Positions 34,673 to 44,382 of a stretch of DNA of 55,348 nt are shown piece after piece. The DNA is taken from positions 1 to 55,348 of the forward strand of contig JBKEDS010000059.1 in assembly GCA_047975545.1 (NCBI GenBank), given 5' to 3'. A program made the translations under genes and the position numbers. How positions within the stretch are numbered: position 1 is the first letter of the stretch; each line of letters starts with the position of its first letter. This stretch comes from JBKEDS01 sp047975545. Lineage in GTDB: Bacteria; Bacteroidota; Bacteroidia; Flavobacteriales; Flavobacteriaceae. Below the pieces are notes generated by a model. It worked only from the letters and a program-made list of their open reading frames with translations. It ran no database searches and was not told the origin of the DNA.

Positions 34673-35878
34673 ATGAAACACTCCATATATAAATTCACGG
34701 CAATTTTTTTCCTTTCAATTATCATAACAGCATGTAATAATGGAAAACCCCATAGTAACGACGACGGCCATTCGCATGGCGAAATGCCCAACGAAAACCC
34801 CGAAGCGAGCGAACACCACGACAACGAGGTTGTGCTTACCGACCAACAGTTTAAAGCCCTTAAAATAAAGGCGGATACCTTGGCTTTTCGAACTATGGGC
34901 GGTTATGTCGAGGCCGTTGGCACGCTGGAAGTACCACCCCAAAACGAAGCAGCCATAACCTCGGTAATAGGCGCCAATATTACGGCCATTAAGGTTATCG
35001 AGGGCGATAAGGTAGGAAAAGGGCAAGCGGTTGCCTATTTGTCGCACCCCAATATTGTAAGCCTTCAAACCGATTATTTAAACGCTTACAGCAACAGTGC
35101 GCTTTTAAAAAAGAACTACGAGCGCCAACAAAAATTGTACGGGGCCGGTGTGGGCTCGGGTGCCAATTTTCAAAAGGCCGAAGCCGAATATCAAGCCTCA
35201 ACGGCTTTGGTAAACGGATTGGCAGCACAGTTAAAAATTTTAAACCTAAGTCCTTCGGCAGTACAAAAAGGAAATATTTCAACACAAGTAGCGCTCTTAA
35301 GCCCGATCGAGGGTTTTGTTCAAAAAGTAGAAATAAAAACGGGGCAGTATGTAGAGCCCCAAACCAAACTGTTCGAAATTGTAAATACCCACCACATCCA
35401 CGCCGATTTTATGGTTTTTGAAAAAGATGCGCATAAAGTGAAAAAAGGACAAACGGTACAGTTCACGCTACAATCGTTGCCCAACGAGGTTTTAACAGCA
35501 ACAATTTACTCGGTGGGCAAAACCTTTGAGGACGAGCCAAAGGCCATTCACCTTCACGCCGAAATAGAAAATAAAAAAGAACATTTAATCCCCGGGATGT
35601 ACTTGCAGGGCAAAATACAAACAGATAGCGCCCAAACCAAGGCTTTGCCCGAAAGTGCCATTATTGCCGATGGCGACAAGTTTTATGTGTTTTTAGTTGA
35701 AAATGAAGGTGCCGATTGGAGTTTTACCCCCATAGAGGTTTTGGTTGGCGAAAAAGATTCGGGCTGGGCAGCCGTTACATTTTTGGACGAAATAGCCCCT
35801 AATACAAAATTTTCGTACAACAACGCCTATTACCTTTTGGCCGAAATGAAAAAAGGCGAAACCGAGCATACGCATTAA
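34673..35878 (+). CDS. czcB: CzcB/CusB-type efflux RND periplasmic adaptor lipoprotein
   Basis: This membrane-fusion protein links the RND pump to the outer-membrane channel. The 401 aa start with a lipoprotein signal (FLSIIITACNNG, Cys about 21) and a His/Asp-rich segment (HSNDDGHSHGE, SEHHDNE) likely to bind metal. A biotinyl-lipoyl/HlyD-type core follows (VIGANITAIKVIEGDKVGKG), an alpha hairpin (YERQQKLYGAGVGSG) and a beta-barrel (HADFMVFEKDAHKVKKGQ). The gene lies 2 nt after the pump-TolC fusion, completing the tripartite system. It converges with GH53 across 31 nt. Confidence 0.93.
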   Translation: MKHSIYKFTAIFFLSIIITACNNGKPHSNDDGHSHGEMPNENPEASEHHDNEVVLTDQQFKALKIKADTLAFRTMGGYVEAVGTLEVPPQNEAAITSVIGANITAIKVIEGDKVGKGQAVAYLSHPNIVSLQTDYLNAYSNSALLKKNYERQQKLYGAGVGSGANFQKAEAEYQASTALVNGLAAQLKILNLSPSAVQKGNISTQVALLSPIEGFVQKVEIKTGQYVEPQTKLFEIVNTHHIHADFMVFEKDAHKVKKGQTVQFTLQSLPNEVLTATIYSVGKTFEDEPKAIHLHAEIENKKEHLIPGMYLQGKIQTDSAQTKALPESAIIADGDKFYVFLVENEGADWSFTPIEVLVGEKDSGWAAVTFLDEIAPNTKFSYNNAYYLLAEMKKGETEHTH

Positions 35879-35909
35879 GCCTGGAAACTTATGTGGCGTA
35901 TAAGGCGGG

Positions 35910-37043
35910 TTATTTTTTTGCTTTATTATAAAACGACATACCCAGAGTTGCTTGGTTATTATGGTCGAACAGGGTTGCATTGTCCCAATGAGAGCCTTGC
36001 CCCCAAAGCGTATAACACGGCGTTGATACCCAAGCAGGCTCCCAATAAATTAAGCCCTCGCCGCCAGCTTGCTTAATAATGTTGCATAGACTATTTAAGT
36101 AACTTAATTGGCCTTGTTGCGTGGCGGGATAACCTTCAATTAAGGCATTGGAGTTTAATATATTATTGGCACTGTCGGCATTATCCAAGGTATAAGGATA
36201 AGCCGTTTCTACGGCCATAAGTTTTTTGTTGTAAGTGTTTTTTAAAGTACGCAGCGGTTCTAAAACCGTATTTAATTTATATTCGGACCATATTGGGTAG
36301 TATGAAAGGCCAATCCAATCGAAATCGGTTATTCCATTATTTACGGCTTCTTTAAACCACCAAAGCGCATTTTCGGGTTGGGCAATATGCAGCATAATTT
36401 CAATGTCATTGGAAAAATCCCTAACAGCCCTAATGCCTTGGTTTATTAAAAAGGCATTTCTTGTCCAATTCATTGCGGTAACAGATGCTTCGTCCTGAAG
36501 TATCATAATGTTAATTTCATTACCTACTTGCACCATGTCCGGTAGAAGATTAGAACGTGATAAGTTGGTAAGGGTATTGAATGTGTATTGATAAAGCAAA
36601 TTGCCCAAAATGGGCGTATTATCGATATTGGACGACCAAGCAAGCGGAATTTGTTGTTTGGACGGGTCGGCCCAAGTATCGGAATAATGAAAATCCAATA
36701 GGACTTTCATGTTGTGCGCTTTAGCTTTGGTAATGGTTTTTTTAACATCGTCAAGATTGGAATACGTTGTCCAATTTGGGGTGTGCCACAACCTTACGCG
36801 AACCAGATTTGTACCCGCTTCGGCAAAAATTTGATAGGGGTTTTTAGCAATTCCATTTTCATTTTTATAAATAGCGCCACAATCTATCATTTCGTTCAGG
36901 TAAGAAAGATCTGCTCCGTAATAAAATGGGATATTTTGTTCCTCTTCCTCTTCAATATCGGTTGTGTTCAAAGAGGAACTTTGGCATGCCACAAGATTGA
37001 AAAATACAAGTATAAAAGCCAAGGGTAGATGAAGTTTTATCAT
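35910..37043 (-). CDS. GH53 endo-beta-1,4-galactanase lipoprotein
   Basis: It cleaves beta-1,4-galactan (type I arabinogalactan). The 377-aa protein has a lipobox NLVACQSS (Cys20), an acidic Glu linker (EEEEEQ) and then the GH53 barrel: FYYGADLSYLNEM, GTNLVRVRLWHTPNW and KVLLDFHYSDTWADPSKQ. The likely acid/base is Glu177 in MVQVGNEIN and the nucleophile Glu279 in MAVETAYPY. LIYWEPAWV near the end is also typical. As a lipoprotein it probably sits on the cell surface. No SusC/D pair is adjacent, which is unusual for a galactanase in this phylum. Confidence 0.95.
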   Translation of the reverse strand: MIKLHLPLAFILVFFNLVACQSSSLNTTDIEEEEEQNIPFYYGADLSYLNEMIDCGAIYKNENGIAKNPYQIFAEAGTNLVRVRLWHTPNWTTYSNLDDVKKTITKAKAHNMKVLLDFHYSDTWADPSKQQIPLAWSSNIDNTPILGNLLYQYTFNTLTNLSRSNLLPDMVQVGNEINIMILQDEASVTAMNWTRNAFLINQGIRAVRDFSNDIEIMLHIAQPENALWWFKEAVNNGITDFDWIGLSYYPIWSEYKLNTVLEPLRTLKNTYNKKLMAVETAYPYTLDNADSANNILNSNALIEGYPATQQGQLSYLNSLCNIIKQAGGEGLIYWEPAWVSTPCYTLWGQGSHWDNATLFDHNNQATLGMSFYNKAKK

Positions 37044-37162
37044 AAAAATATTAGCTTAAAATAGCTATTAAATTTACATTTTTTTACTTGAACTACCTAA
37101 GAGAAATTAAATTTATAACCGACGGCGTTCAAGGCTCGTTTAGATATAAAATTACTACAATA

Positions 37163-38602
37163 CTACAATCCCCAAATAAGCGGCAATACAAAATAGATGA
37201 TAACGGTAAGTATGATAATAGAAACTATATTCATAAAAATACCTTTTTTAACCATATCTTCAATTGTTAAGTAGCCTGAACCAAAAACTACGGCATTCGG
37301 GGGCGTGGCTACGGGTAGCATAAAGGCGCACGAGGCTGCCATGGTAGCACTTACCAATAGTAGGTAGGGGTGCGTATCGATGGCATCGGACATAGAAATT
37401 AAAACCGGCAACAAAATAGCCGAAGCGGCGGTATTGGATGTTATTTCGGTTAAAAAATTTACGCTGGCTATTAAAATTAAAACAAGTAAAAACAGGGGAA
37501 TGTGCTGTAACTCTACTAAATGGCTGCCCATCCATTGCGCCAATCCGCTTGTTTCAAAGCCTGTTGCCAGGGCCATGCCGCCCCCGAATAGCAACAATAT
37601 ACCCCAAGGAAGCGTCTGCGCATCTTGCCAAGTAATTAAAACGCCTTTTTTAGATTTGGCGGGTATTAGAAACAGACAAAGTGCGGCAATAATAGCAATT
37701 ATGGTATCGTCAATAGCAGGGAAAAATTTTGTTAAAACAAACGAGCGGCATATCCATGCCAAAGCGGTAACAACAAAAACAATTAAAATGCGTTTTTCAT
37801 TAATTGATATGGGGCCCAAGAGGTGTAGTTGTTTTTTTATTTCTTCTTTTCCCCCGGGGAATTCCTTTTGTTCGAACTTGAACGCAAAACGGGTTAAATA
37901 CACCCAACAAATAAATAACAAAACAATGCTAACAGGCAAGCCGAACATAAACCATTGCGAAAACGTAATTTCGGTATTATAGGTTTTTTCTACTATACCC
38001 GCCAAAACCAAGTTGGGCGGTGTGCCTATTAGAGTTGCCATGCCGCCAATAGAAGCACTATAAGCAATGGCCAGCATAAGGGCTTTTCCAAATATACGGT
38101 TTTCGTTGTCTATTGTGGCCGGGTTGTCCTTTAACTGCGACACAATGGCCATGCCAACGGGTAAAATCATAACGGCGGTTGCGGTGTTGGAAATCCACAT
38201 GGACAATACGGCGGTAGCTACCATAAAACCCAAAATAATTTTGTTTACGTCGGTACCCACCCAATAAATTATATTTAGGGCAATGCGTTTGTGCAATTTC
38301 CATTTTTCTATTGCTATGGCCAAAATAAACCCACCCATAAACAAAAAAATGTATTTGTGGCCGTAAGAAGCTGTTGTTTCGGTTATGGACAAACCTTTGG
38401 TTAAGGGGAACAGCACAATGGGTAACAACGATGTTGCCGCAATAGGAATGGCTTCGGTTATCCACCAAGCAGCTATCCATGCCGTAGCGGCAAGTATGGC
38501 GTTGGCCTCGTTGGACAAGCCTTTAGGATGAAAAAAATTAAGGATTAAAAAGAACAAAATAGGGCCTAAAAATAAGCCTATTGTTTTTTTGGACAACGTC
38601 AT
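37163..38602 (-). CDS. DASS/SLC13-family sodium:anion symporter
   Basis: This inner-membrane transporter takes up dicarboxylates, citrate, sulfate or similar anions with Na+. The 479-aa protein has around 11 hydrophobic segments. Family signatures are AAWIAAWWITEAIPIAATSL, WISNTATAVMILPVGMAI (SNT motif), SIGGMATLIGTPPNLVLAG, FLTEITSNTAASAILLPVL (second SNT motif) and MLPVATPPNAVVFGSG. The gene is complete. It lies 119 nt from GH53 on the same strand, but a shared role is not evident. The exact substrate is not predictable by eye. Confidence 0.92.
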   Translation of the reverse strand: MTLSKKTIGLFLGPILFFLILNFFHPKGLSNEANAILAATAWIAAWWITEAIPIAATSLLPIVLFPLTKGLSITETTASYGHKYIFLFMGGFILAIAIEKWKLHKRIALNIIYWVGTDVNKIILGFMVATAVLSMWISNTATAVMILPVGMAIVSQLKDNPATIDNENRIFGKALMLAIAYSASIGGMATLIGTPPNLVLAGIVEKTYNTEITFSQWFMFGLPVSIVLLFICWVYLTRFAFKFEQKEFPGGKEEIKKQLHLLGPISINEKRILIVFVVTALAWICRSFVLTKFFPAIDDTIIAIIAALCLFLIPAKSKKGVLITWQDAQTLPWGILLLFGGGMALATGFETSGLAQWMGSHLVELQHIPLFLLVLILIASVNFLTEITSNTAASAILLPVLISMSDAIDTHPYLLLVSATMAASCAFMLPVATPPNAVVFGSGYLTIEDMVKKGIFMNIVSIIILTVIIYFVLPLIWGL

Positions 38603-38702
38603 ATTTAGTGTTTAAATTGGTTTGTTGAACGTGAAGATAAACCAAAATTTAGATAATCAATACATGTATACCGTTTGAAGTAGTTTTGAAGTATTGATAA
38701 AT

Positions 38703-38733
38703 AAAAATGCCCCGAATATTTTGGGGCATTTTT
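38703..38733 (-). terminator. Terminator of the S46 peptidase gene
   Basis: AAAAATGCCCC (38703-38713) and GGGGCATTTTT (38723-38733) form an 11-bp stem that works on either strand. It lies 28 nt beyond the S46 stop in the leftward direction and separates it from the symporter gene. Confidence 0.85.
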
Positions 38734-38760
38734 AAGTTTTATTTATTCTACTTTCTTTTT

Positions 38761-40905
38761 TTATTCAACAATCGTCATTTCATCTACAATATGTTTGGCA
38801 TTGGCAAACTTATCGATAAGCCACAAAACATAACGAATGTCGACGTTAATGGTACGCTGTAGTTGGGGGTCGAAAATAACATCGCCCGCCATAGCCTCGA
38901 TATTGCCATCGAAAGCAAGTCCTATTAATTCACCTTTTCCGTTTAGTACGGGCGAACCTGAATTTCCACCGGTAATATCGTTGTCGGTAAGGAAATTTAT
39001 GGGCATATAGCCATCTTTATCGGCGTAGCGCCCAAAATCTTTGGCTTCGAACATATCCAGTACACGTTTTGGTAAATCGAATTCCGGATCGTTGGGTTTG
39101 TATTTGTTAACCATGCCTTTCATGGTGGTATAGTTGTTAACTTCGGCATCGTTTCGCTTGTCGGTGGGCAGGGCCCTTACCTTTCCGTAGGTTAAACGCA
39201 AGGTAGAGTTGGCATCGGGATACAAAACGGTAGATAGTCCCGATTCGCGCAAGCCTTCAACCAACAAACGGAAGGCTTTGGAGTAGGCTTCTTCTGCATT
39301 TTCAACGGCTTTGGATTTTTCGTAATAATGGCGCAACAAATCGTTGGACAAAGCAATCATCGGGTCGTTAACAATGGTATTGGTGTCGGCATTGTTTAAA
39401 AAGGCTAAAGCGTTGGCTTCCGAACCAAACAAACTACTATCGAAAAGGGTTTCTACATAATGGGCATAATTTGTTTTGCCTGTTTTTATTCCGGCAACCA
39501 TAGGAGCCAAATTGTAATTTGCTTTGTTGGCGTACAGTTCCAACTGGGCGGCCAAAACATCTTTTTCGATAGGTAGGTAAAGGGTTTTGTAAAATTCTTT
39601 TACTTCGTTTTCCATATTGGCTTTACCGGCTCCTTGTTTGGTTTTGTCCATTTTGGCATATTCAAATAACTTGCGTCCCAAAGTTCTGGATATAACGGCC
39701 ATATTGCTCGTTCTGAACAAAGTAGACATGTAGTTGTCGTGACGGGCTTTGTCGTTGGTTAGGGCGTAGTAGGTGTTTATATCCTTAATTACATTACCGT
39801 ACTTTTTGCGGTTTTTCTTTTTGTTTGCCCATTTGTTGAATTTGGCTTCGTTTTCGGCTTTAATGGCCGCTGTTTTGTGTTGGGTTAGGGCATCGATCAT
39901 GCCTTGTCGGTTTTTCCAATAATTGGCAACCCTGGCGTATGGCGAAGCGTAAAGCAAGCGTACGGCATCGTCTTTGTCCATATATTTTTTCATCATATCC
40001 ATACCGGTTTTGGAGCCTTCAACCCAAGCTGGATAGGCATATTTTACGTTTTGGTTAATACCCTCGGCGGGCATCCAGCGGTTGGTGCGGCCGGGATAAC
40101 CTAAAATCATGGCATAGTCGTTTTCTTGTACACCTTTAATGTTAACGGGCAAATAGTGCTTTGGTTTTAAGGGTACGTTATCGGGGGCATATTCGGCAGG
40201 GTTTCCGTTTTTGTCGGCATACACCCTAAACATCGAAAAATCGCCCGTGTGGCGCGGCCATTCCCAGTTGTCGGTGTCGCCACCGTATTTTCCAATGCTT
40301 TCGGGAGGTGTGCCTACAAGCCTAACATCGGTATAATCTTGGTAAACAAAATAATAGTATTCGTTTCCTTCAAAAAACGACTTTACCGAAACGGTGTATT
40401 TTCCGCCTTCGTTATTTTCGTTTTGGATTTTTTCGATTTCGCGGTTAATGGTGGCCTCGCGTTCGGCTTCGGTCATATTGCTGTTTACTTGCGATAAGAT
40501 GCGCTGCGAAACATCGTCCATACGTACAAAAAAGCGAACGTACAGGCTTTTTGGTTTTAATTCGTTTTGTTGTGCAGAAGCCCAAAAACCATCACGTAGG
40601 TAATTGTTTTCGGGGGTTGATAACTCGGCAATAACGTTGTAACCGCAATGATGATTGGTTAGCACAAGGCCTTGATCGGAAACAATCTCGGCCGTACAGC
40701 CACCGTTAAATTGCACGATAGCGTCTTTTAAACTGCTGTTGTTTATACTGTAAATTTCTTCGGAAGTAAGCTGTAAGCCCATTTTTTCCATATCCCGGTG
40801 GTTCAAACGCTCTATGAACATTAAAAACCACATTCCTTCGTTGGCAAAAACATTAACAGGCGCCAACACCAAAGCCATTAATACGGCGATTATAAATTTC
40901 TTCAT
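38761..40905 (-). CDS. S46-family dipeptidyl-peptidase (DPP7/DPP11 type)
   Basis: This periplasmic serine exopeptidase releases dipeptides from oligopeptide N-termini. The 714-aa protein has a signal peptide (IIAVLMALVLAPVNVFA). The catalytic His lies in VLTNHHCGYN (His85/86), the Asp region is GGDTDNWEWPRH, and the nucleophile Ser is in GGNSGSPVLNGKGELIGL. Just after it the sequence reads AFDGNIEAM. In DPP11 the corresponding Gly position is an Arg that selects acidic P1 residues, so Gly points to DPP7-like hydrophobic preference. Length and motifs match intact family members. The gene is single, with its own terminator. Confidence 0.95.
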   Translation of the reverse strand: MKKFIIAVLMALVLAPVNVFANEGMWFLMFIERLNHRDMEKMGLQLTSEEIYSINNSSLKDAIVQFNGGCTAEIVSDQGLVLTNHHCGYNVIAELSTPENNYLRDGFWASAQQNELKPKSLYVRFFVRMDDVSQRILSQVNSNMTEAEREATINREIEKIQNENNEGGKYTVSVKSFFEGNEYYYFVYQDYTDVRLVGTPPESIGKYGGDTDNWEWPRHTGDFSMFRVYADKNGNPAEYAPDNVPLKPKHYLPVNIKGVQENDYAMILGYPGRTNRWMPAEGINQNVKYAYPAWVEGSKTGMDMMKKYMDKDDAVRLLYASPYARVANYWKNRQGMIDALTQHKTAAIKAENEAKFNKWANKKKNRKKYGNVIKDINTYYALTNDKARHDNYMSTLFRTSNMAVISRTLGRKLFEYAKMDKTKQGAGKANMENEVKEFYKTLYLPIEKDVLAAQLELYANKANYNLAPMVAGIKTGKTNYAHYVETLFDSSLFGSEANALAFLNNADTNTIVNDPMIALSNDLLRHYYEKSKAVENAEEAYSKAFRLLVEGLRESGLSTVLYPDANSTLRLTYGKVRALPTDKRNDAEVNNYTTMKGMVNKYKPNDPEFDLPKRVLDMFEAKDFGRYADKDGYMPINFLTDNDITGGNSGSPVLNGKGELIGLAFDGNIEAMAGDVIFDPQLQRTINVDIRYVLWLIDKFANAKHIVDEMTIVE

Positions 40906-41061
40906 TATATAATTAAAAATTTTAGTTTTTGCGAAGTTACGCTAATTTTAATACATAACGTAAACAGGTAACGGGTTTTAACGAATAGAAAGGTTTGCGA
41001 TACCATTAAAAAAAAGTATTTTTATGCGGCCTTAATTCAATTAAGCACTATTAGCAAGCAG

Positions 41062-41658
41062 ATGGACACACCCAATTTTAAACATTATTTAATTAATAAA
41101 GGCGGTTTAACCGAGCAGGAATATATTAAAATAGCCCCTTTGGTTAAAACCAAGACCGTGGCTAAAGGAACCGTTTTGTTAAAACAGGGCGATGTGTGCT
41201 CGCATTTCTTTTTTGTAGAAGAAGGCTTGCTCCGGTTTTATGCCCTAAACGAAGAGGGCAAGGAAAATATTTTACAGTTTGCCACCGAAAATTGGATTGT
41301 AAGCGACCGAGGGAGTTTTTATTTCCAAGAACCCTCAACCTATTATATCGATGCGGTAGAAGACACTTTGGTAGTTTTGTTGGATAACGATTTTATAAAC
41401 CAAACAGCCAAAGTAAGCCCTAACTTTAGGACTAACAACGAGCGCTTGTTACAAAACCACATCAGGCATTTGTACAAACGGGTAAGTTTATTGTTGGGCG
41501 CATCGGCAAAAACCCGTTACCTCGACTTTGTAAACCTGCACCCCGATATTATGTTGCGCGTGCCGCAATGGATGATTGCTTCCTATCTGGGCATTACCCC
41601 CGAAAGTTTAAGCCGTGTTAGAAAAGGCCTGGCAAAGGAAAACTTTAAACCTTATTAA
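41062..41658 (+). CDS. Crp/Fnr-family transcriptional regulator
   Basis: The 198-aa protein has an N-terminal cyclic-nucleotide-binding-like beta roll (TVAKGTVLLKQGDVCSHFFFVEEGLLRFYA), a dimer helix and a C-terminal winged HTH (RVPQWMIASYLGITPESLSRVRKGL). The phosphate-binding residues of a cAMP site and an Fnr cysteine cluster are not evident, so the ligand is unknown. It lies 118 nt upstream of the plug/vWA gene on the same strand and might regulate it, but this is only positional. Confidence 0.9.
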   Translation: MDTPNFKHYLINKGGLTEQEYIKIAPLVKTKTVAKGTVLLKQGDVCSHFFFVEEGLLRFYALNEEGKENILQFATENWIVSDRGSFYFQEPSTYYIDAVEDTLVVLLDNDFINQTAKVSPNFRTNNERLLQNHIRHLYKRVSLLLGASAKTRYLDFVNLHPDIMLRVPQWMIASYLGITPESLSRVRKGLAKENFKPY

Positions 41659-41776
41659 TCAAATCGGCAAATGTTAATTCAATTTTTCCCTCACCCAAAA
41701 CCCCTTTTGGCTCATTGTTGGTTTTATGTATAAAAGTTGGGCGGTAGTTTTACGCTAAACTTTAAAACCAACACTT

Positions 41777-44101
41777 ATGAAAACTGTACTACAATTATGC
41801 TTGGCGTTGTTTTTTTCAACACAACTTTATGCCCAACAACGTTTAATTTCCGGAAAGGTTACCGATAGTTCCGGTACGCCGTTAGTGGCGGTAAATGTAA
41901 TAGTTAAAGGCACGACAAACGGTGTAATGACCGATTTTGACGGTCTTTACCAAATACAAGCCGCCGATACCGATATTTTGGTGTTTTCGTACGTGGGCTT
42001 TCAAAACAAGGAAGAAACCGTGGGCAAGCGCAGCACCATTTCAGTTGTCTTAACTGAAAATTCGACCGAGCTATCCGAAGTTGTCATTGTTGGCTATTCG
42101 GCCATGCAAAAAAGGTCGTATGCCGCTTCGGCCTCGCAGATAAAGCGCGAAAAGCAGAAGGCCTACCATGACCAATTGGCCAGTCAAATCCAATCCGGTT
42201 CTGCCGTTCAAGCCTTGCAAGGTCGGGTAGCGGGCGTGGTTGTTGAAAATGCCCAAGACCAACAGGCTACGTCTTCACAAATACGTATTAGGGGCATGGC
42301 AGCGGTATCGGCACAAAACAAACCGCTTGTTGTTATCGATGGCGTTGTTGCCTCGCACGATAATTTAGAGCAACTAAACCCCGACAGCATTTCAAGTATC
42401 GATGTTTTAAAACACGCAAGCGCCACATCGGTTTATGGCAGTCGTGGGCAACATGGCGTTATTTTAATTTCAACAAAACTTAAAGCCGAAAAACAAACCG
42501 GTAAATTACCGCTATATATTGTTGATGGCGTTCCCATAAAAAAGGAAAACAATCATATAGTTGAAAATTTAGATGCTGCTGAAATTGCTTCAAAAAACCA
42601 ATACAATTCGGCCGATGCCAAGGAAAAATTTGGAAAGATAGCAAAGCATGGCTGTATTGTAATGACCACGTACCAAGGTAATTTCAGAATACAAAACAAC
42701 GAAAGCTATGCCGTTATAGATGAAAATAATTTCGAGCGCACAACGCTATCGCCATTATCGACCTTTTCCATCGATGTGGATAAAGCCGCATACAGCAACA
42801 TTCGACGCATGATAAACAACGGCATGCCTGTTGCCCCCGATGCGGTTAAAATCGAGGAAATGGTTAATTATTTCAACTATAATTATCCGCAACCCACGGA
42901 CGGGCATCCGTTTTCCATTAATACCGAAGTAGCCAAAACTTCTTGGAACCCCAATACCAAAATCGTTAAAATTGGGCTTCAGGGCAAGACCTTAACCCCT
43001 GATGAGTTGCCGGCCTCGAACCTTACGTTTTTAATCGATGTTTCGGGGTCTATGGGGCAACCCAATAAATTACCCTTGTTAAAATCGGCTTTTAAGCTGT
43101 TGGTTAACCAACTTCGGGAGCAGGATAAGGTTGCCATTGTAGTATATGCCGGGGCGGCAGGGGTGGTGCTGGAACCTACTTCGGGAAAAAACAAAGCTAA
43201 AATTTTAGAAGCCTTGGATAATTTGCAGGCAGGAGGCTCGACCGCAGGTGGACAAGGTATTATGCTGGCCTACAAACTGGCCGGGGAAAATTTTAAAAAG
43301 AACGGCAACAACCGTGTTATCTTGGCTACCGATGGCGATTTTAACGTGGGAGCTTCCAGCGACAAGGATATGCAAACCCTTATTGAGGAAAAACGCAAGT
43401 CGGGCGTGTTCTTGTCGGTTTTGGGCTTTGGATATGGCAATTATAAAGATTCCAAGTTAGAAACCTTGGCCGATAAAGGCAATGGCAACCATGCTTATAT
43501 CGATACTATGCAGGAAGCCCAAAAAGTATTTGGAAAAGAATTTGGTGGTACTTTGTTTACCATTGCCAAGGACGTAAAAATACAAATAGAGTTTAACCCC
43601 AACAAAGTACAAGCATATAGGTTAATTGGTTACGAAAACCGAATGCTTAACGACGAGGATTTTGTGGACGATACCAAGGATGCGGGCGAGCTCGGCAGTG
43701 GCCACACCGTTACGGCGTTATATGAAATTATTCCAACGGGATTTGAAAGCCCTTATTTAAAAACCGTTCCCGAATTAAAATACACAAAAACGGAAGGCCT
43801 TCAAAATTATAACAACGAGCTGTTTACGGTTAAGTTCCGCTATAAAAAACCAGAGGGCAATACCAGTATAGAAATGGTGCATACGCAAAATGATGAAGTA
43901 AATGAAGCTTCTGACGATTTAAAATTTGCCTCGGCGGTGGCTTTGTTCGGTATGCAGTTGCGCCAATCAAAATATTGCAACCAAACAACGCCAAAACATG
44001 TTAAGGAACTTGCGCAATCAGGCAAGGGCAACGACGATGAGGGGTATCGTTCGGAATTTATCCGATTGGTGTCGTCTTACGAAAACGTATATTTTGAATA
44101 A
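41777..44101 (+). CDS. Secreted YfbK-type von Willebrand A protein with N-terminal SusC-like plug modules
   Basis: The 774-aa protein has a signal peptide (LCLALFFSTQLYAQQ). A carboxypeptidase-regulatory-like domain follows (about 22-100, ISGKVTDSSGTPLVAVNVIV), then a TonB-type plug start (SEVVIVGYSAMQKRS) and a plug fragment with PLVVIDGVVASHDN (183 on). A second, degenerate plug-like copy follows (PLYIVDGVPIKKEN, 245-297). The YfbK N-region is FSTFSIDVDKAAYSNIRRM, the vWA domain carries the MIDAS motif LIDVSGSMG (about Asp420), and a DUF3520-like C-terminus ends at ENVYFE. There is no beta-barrel, so it is not a transporter. It probably assembles metal-dependent protein contacts in the periplasm. 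Confidence 0.88.
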   Translation: MKTVLQLCLALFFSTQLYAQQRLISGKVTDSSGTPLVAVNVIVKGTTNGVMTDFDGLYQIQAADTDILVFSYVGFQNKEETVGKRSTISVVLTENSTELSEVVIVGYSAMQKRSYAASASQIKREKQKAYHDQLASQIQSGSAVQALQGRVAGVVVENAQDQQATSSQIRIRGMAAVSAQNKPLVVIDGVVASHDNLEQLNPDSISSIDVLKHASATSVYGSRGQHGVILISTKLKAEKQTGKLPLYIVDGVPIKKENNHIVENLDAAEIASKNQYNSADAKEKFGKIAKHGCIVMTTYQGNFRIQNNESYAVIDENNFERTTLSPLSTFSIDVDKAAYSNIRRMINNGMPVAPDAVKIEEMVNYFNYNYPQPTDGHPFSINTEVAKTSWNPNTKIVKIGLQGKTLTPDELPASNLTFLIDVSGSMGQPNKLPLLKSAFKLLVNQLREQDKVAIVVYAGAAGVVLEPTSGKNKAKILEALDNLQAGGSTAGGQGIMLAYKLAGENFKKNGNNRVILATDGDFNVGASSDKDMQTLIEEKRKSGVFLSVLGFGYGNYKDSKLETLADKGNGNHAYIDTMQEAQKVFGKEFGGTLFTIAKDVKIQIEFNPNKVQAYRLIGYENRMLNDEDFVDDTKDAGELGSGHTVTALYEIIPTGFESPYLKTVPELKYTKTEGLQNYNNELFTVKFRYKKPEGNTSIEMVHTQNDEVNEASDDLKFASAVALFGMQLRQSKYCNQTTPKHVKELAQSGKGNDDEGYRSEFIRLVSSYENVYFE

Positions 44102-44264
44102 CTTACAAGCAATTGTTTTAAAAGGCTGCCATAAAATTTGTTAACAACTTTGTGGCGGCTTTTATACTTGTAACCCCCCTTGAATTAAAGGTTTTTTCTA
44201 TAATAGGCAAACAATTGGGTAGGATGTTGTTTGCAAATTACAGACTTTAGTCGGGTTTAAAATC

Positions 44265-44293
44265 TTGTTTTTATATTAAATTTCCTAAGTTTG
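44265..44293 (+). promoter_or_regulatory. Promoter of the OmpA-family gene
   Basis: TTG at 44265-44267 and TAAGTTTG at 44286-44293, separated by 18 nt, match both halves of the Bacteroidota promoter. The leader to ATG 44383 is about 85 nt. The 281-nt spacer 44102-44382 holds nothing else recognisable. Confidence 0.6.
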
Positions 44294-44382
44294 TCCCGTG
44301 AATTTTTAAAACATGTGACCTATTTAACTATTTGGGGTCTTATGTAAGGAATTAATATTAACCATAACTTAATTGAATTTTT

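Noticed and set aside
37088..37270. Rightward 60-codon ORF at the end of the symporter gene
   Set aside because: It is AT-rich, overlaps the DASS C-terminus antisense and has no recognisable feature.
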